From assembly GCA_007131845.1 (NCBI GenBank), contig SLPT01000200.1:1-7873 (forward strand): a stretch of 7,873 nucleotides of DNA. Direction: 5' to 3'. Within the stretch, counting starts at the first letter, position 1. Each line of letters begins with the position of its first letter. The notes beneath the pieces are model-generated. The model worked only from the letters and a program-made list of their open reading frames with translations, made no database searches and had not been told where the DNA came from. The DNA comes from Desulfobacteraceae bacterium (lineage in GTDB: Bacteria; Desulfobacterota; Desulfobacteria; Desulfobacterales; Desulfosalsimonadaceae). The position numbers and the translations under genes are program-made. This document shows positions 7,267 to 7,873 of the stretch, in pieces.

Positions 7267-7406
7267 GAGGCCGAACGAAAACCAGGATTTTTCGTCAAAT
7301 TCAAGGAGGCAATAATTTTAACCGCATGAATACTATGCGTATTTTGAGGATTAAAATTTGAGCCTGACACAGAAATTGGCGGGAAAGACGGTTTTCGTTC
7401 AGCCAC
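7267..7406. repeat. Long nested imperfect palindrome downstream of treZ
   Basis: The outer arms are 7267-7283 and 7390-7406, including the exact 11-nt pair GAACGAAAACC (7273-7283) and GGTTTTCGTTC (7390-7400). Further blocks share the same centre near 7336-7337: TTT (7288-7290) with AAA (7384-7386); GTCAAATTC (7294-7302) with GAAATTGGC (7372-7380), seven Watson-Crick pairs plus one G-U; AGGC (7307-7310) with GCCT (7362-7365); and AATTTTAA (7314-7321) with TTAAAATT (7351-7358). A small CGCAT/ATGCG hairpin (7323-7339) sits in the tip. TATTT at 7260-7264 and 7407-7411 could be a short target duplication, but the area is AT-rich. It looks like a MITE-type element or a structured RNA 20 nt after treZ. 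An orphan AAGGAGG (7303-7309) lies inside, with no start codon at a useful distance. Confidence 0.75.
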
Positions 7407-7426
7407 TATTTAGAAGGAAGATGCCG

Positions 7427-7507
7427 ATGAATACCGGAAAAACCTGCAAAATAAAGGGCATTTCCACAAAATCGTCGCCCCTGCTTGACTGGAACAAAAC
7501 AGGATGA
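7427..7507 (+). CDS. Possible 26-residue small ORF, unknown
   Basis: ATG at 7427 has AAGGA (7414-7418) 8 nt upstream and runs to TGA at 7505-7507. The 26-residue product is basic and polar (begins MNTGKTCKIKG, ends LLDWNKTG), with no transmembrane segment and no motif I recognise. A second in-frame ATG at 7421 is too close to the ribosome site. It lies between the 7267-7406 palindrome and the PilZ gene. The good Shine-Dalgarno site is the only support, and an ORF this short arises easily by chance. Confidence 0.2.
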   Translation: MNTGKTCKIKGISTKSSPLLDWNKTG

Positions 7508-7515
7508 TATCGCTT

Positions 7516-7521
7516 TATAAT
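7516..7521 (+). promoter_or_regulatory. Candidate -10 box for the PilZ gene
   Basis: A perfect TATAAT lies 40 nt before the PilZ start codon, in the only long gap between functionally unrelated genes, where a new promoter is expected. The position at normal -35 spacing is poor (AACAAA, 7493-7498). The good TTGACT (7485-7490) is 25 nt away, which is too far for standard sigma-70 spacing. It is therefore a candidate only. Confidence 0.35.
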
Positions 7522-7561
7522 TGAACACACATCCACTCCAAATGCGCTGAAAGGCGGGGCG

Positions 7562-7873
7562 ATGAGCAATGAATACCGATTGAACGGCGGCGGGGAAAAA
7601 CGAAAGCATACCCGGTTCAGCACATCCAATTCCATAGAATACGTTCTGCTAGATGAGAGCAGAACCGAACTGGAACGCGGGGAGGGCCGGACTCTGGATC
7701 TGAGCCGCGGAGGGGCCCTCCTGGAAACCCGCCACATCCTCAGGGGGTCTCTGATCCTGCTTACGCTTCTTGATATGAAAGGGAAAACAATCGAGGTGGA
7801 AGGCCGGGTGGCAAACAGCCGCAAGCCGGAGCATGCCGATTTCTACCTCACCGGCGTGGAATTTACCGGATCC
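7562..7873 (+). CDS. PilZ-domain protein, 3'-truncated by window end
   Basis: From ATG at 7562 the frame stays open to the last base, giving 104 residues without a stop. AAGG (7551-7554) lies 7 nt upstream. PilZ domains bind cyclic di-GMP through RxxxR and a D/NxSxxG motif. Here these are R14-K-H-T-R18 and D46-L-S48-R-G-G51, the usual distance apart. The strands that follow (LETRHILRGSLILL, IEVEGRV, FYLTGVEF) match the PilZ beta-barrel, so the protein should bind the nucleotide. Almost the whole domain is visible. Whether it stands alone (about 110-130 residues) or continues into another domain cannot be seen. It is cytoplasmic, with no signal peptide. It is probably unrelated to the trehalose genes and starts its own transcript. 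Confidence 0.88.
   Translation, partial: MSNEYRLNGGGEKRKHTRFSTSNSIEYVLLDESRTELERGEGRTLDLSRGGALLETRHILRGSLILLTLLDMKGKTIEVEGRVANSRKPEHADFYLTGVEFTGS

Noticed and set aside
7275..7295. ACGAAAA/TTTTCGT hairpin as a rho-independent terminator for treZ
   Set aside because: The stem is AT-rich and no T-tract follows. The left arm pairs better and longer with 7390-7400.
7303..7358. AAGGAGG followed by ATG at 7326 (11-codon ORF)
   Set aside because: Spacing is 16 nt, too long for normal initiation. The bases are better explained as part of the nested palindrome.

Overview
The window is a GC-rich bacterial stretch with all recognisable genes on the + strand. It holds a maltodextrin-to-trehalose gene group followed by the start of an unrelated signalling gene. 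Codon choice, the PilZ gene and the Shine-Dalgarno sites fit a Gram-negative bacterium. A Desulfobacterota (former deltaproteobacterial) host is my best guess, from overall feel rather than from a diagnostic marker.

Layout: (1) positions 1-1802, the 3' three quarters of a glycoside hydrolase family 65 (GH65) gene, cut by the window start; (2) a 207-nt gap with a hairpin-forming inverted repeat; (3) 2010-2651, a small P-loop kinase of the uridine kinase/phosphoribulokinase type; (4) 2671-5241, treY, maltooligosyl trehalose synthase, 19 nt after the kinase; (5) a 253-nt gap dominated by an imperfect palindrome of about 106 nt; (6) 5495-7246, treZ, maltooligosyl trehalose trehalohydrolase; (7) a 315-nt gap with a second, unrelated palindrome of about 140 nt, a possible 26-codon ORF and a TATAAT box; (8) 7562 to the window end, the first 104 codons of a PilZ-domain protein.

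How the genes work together: TreY turns the reducing end of a maltodextrin or glycogen-derived chain into a trehalose unit, and TreZ cuts that unit off, giving free trehalose. GH65 enzymes act on alpha-linked glucose disaccharides, usually by phosphorolysis. The upstream GH65 is therefore a plausible way to turn trehalose (or a related disaccharide) back into sugar phosphate. The kinase is the odd member: its fold class is clear, its substrate is not.

The least ordinary material is between the genes. Each of the three gaps longer than 200 nt carries a substantial inverted repeat, and the two around treZ are nested along most of their length, like small palindromic mobile repeats or long RNA hairpins. 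I saw no tRNA, rRNA, CRISPR array, transposase or convincing rho-independent terminator.
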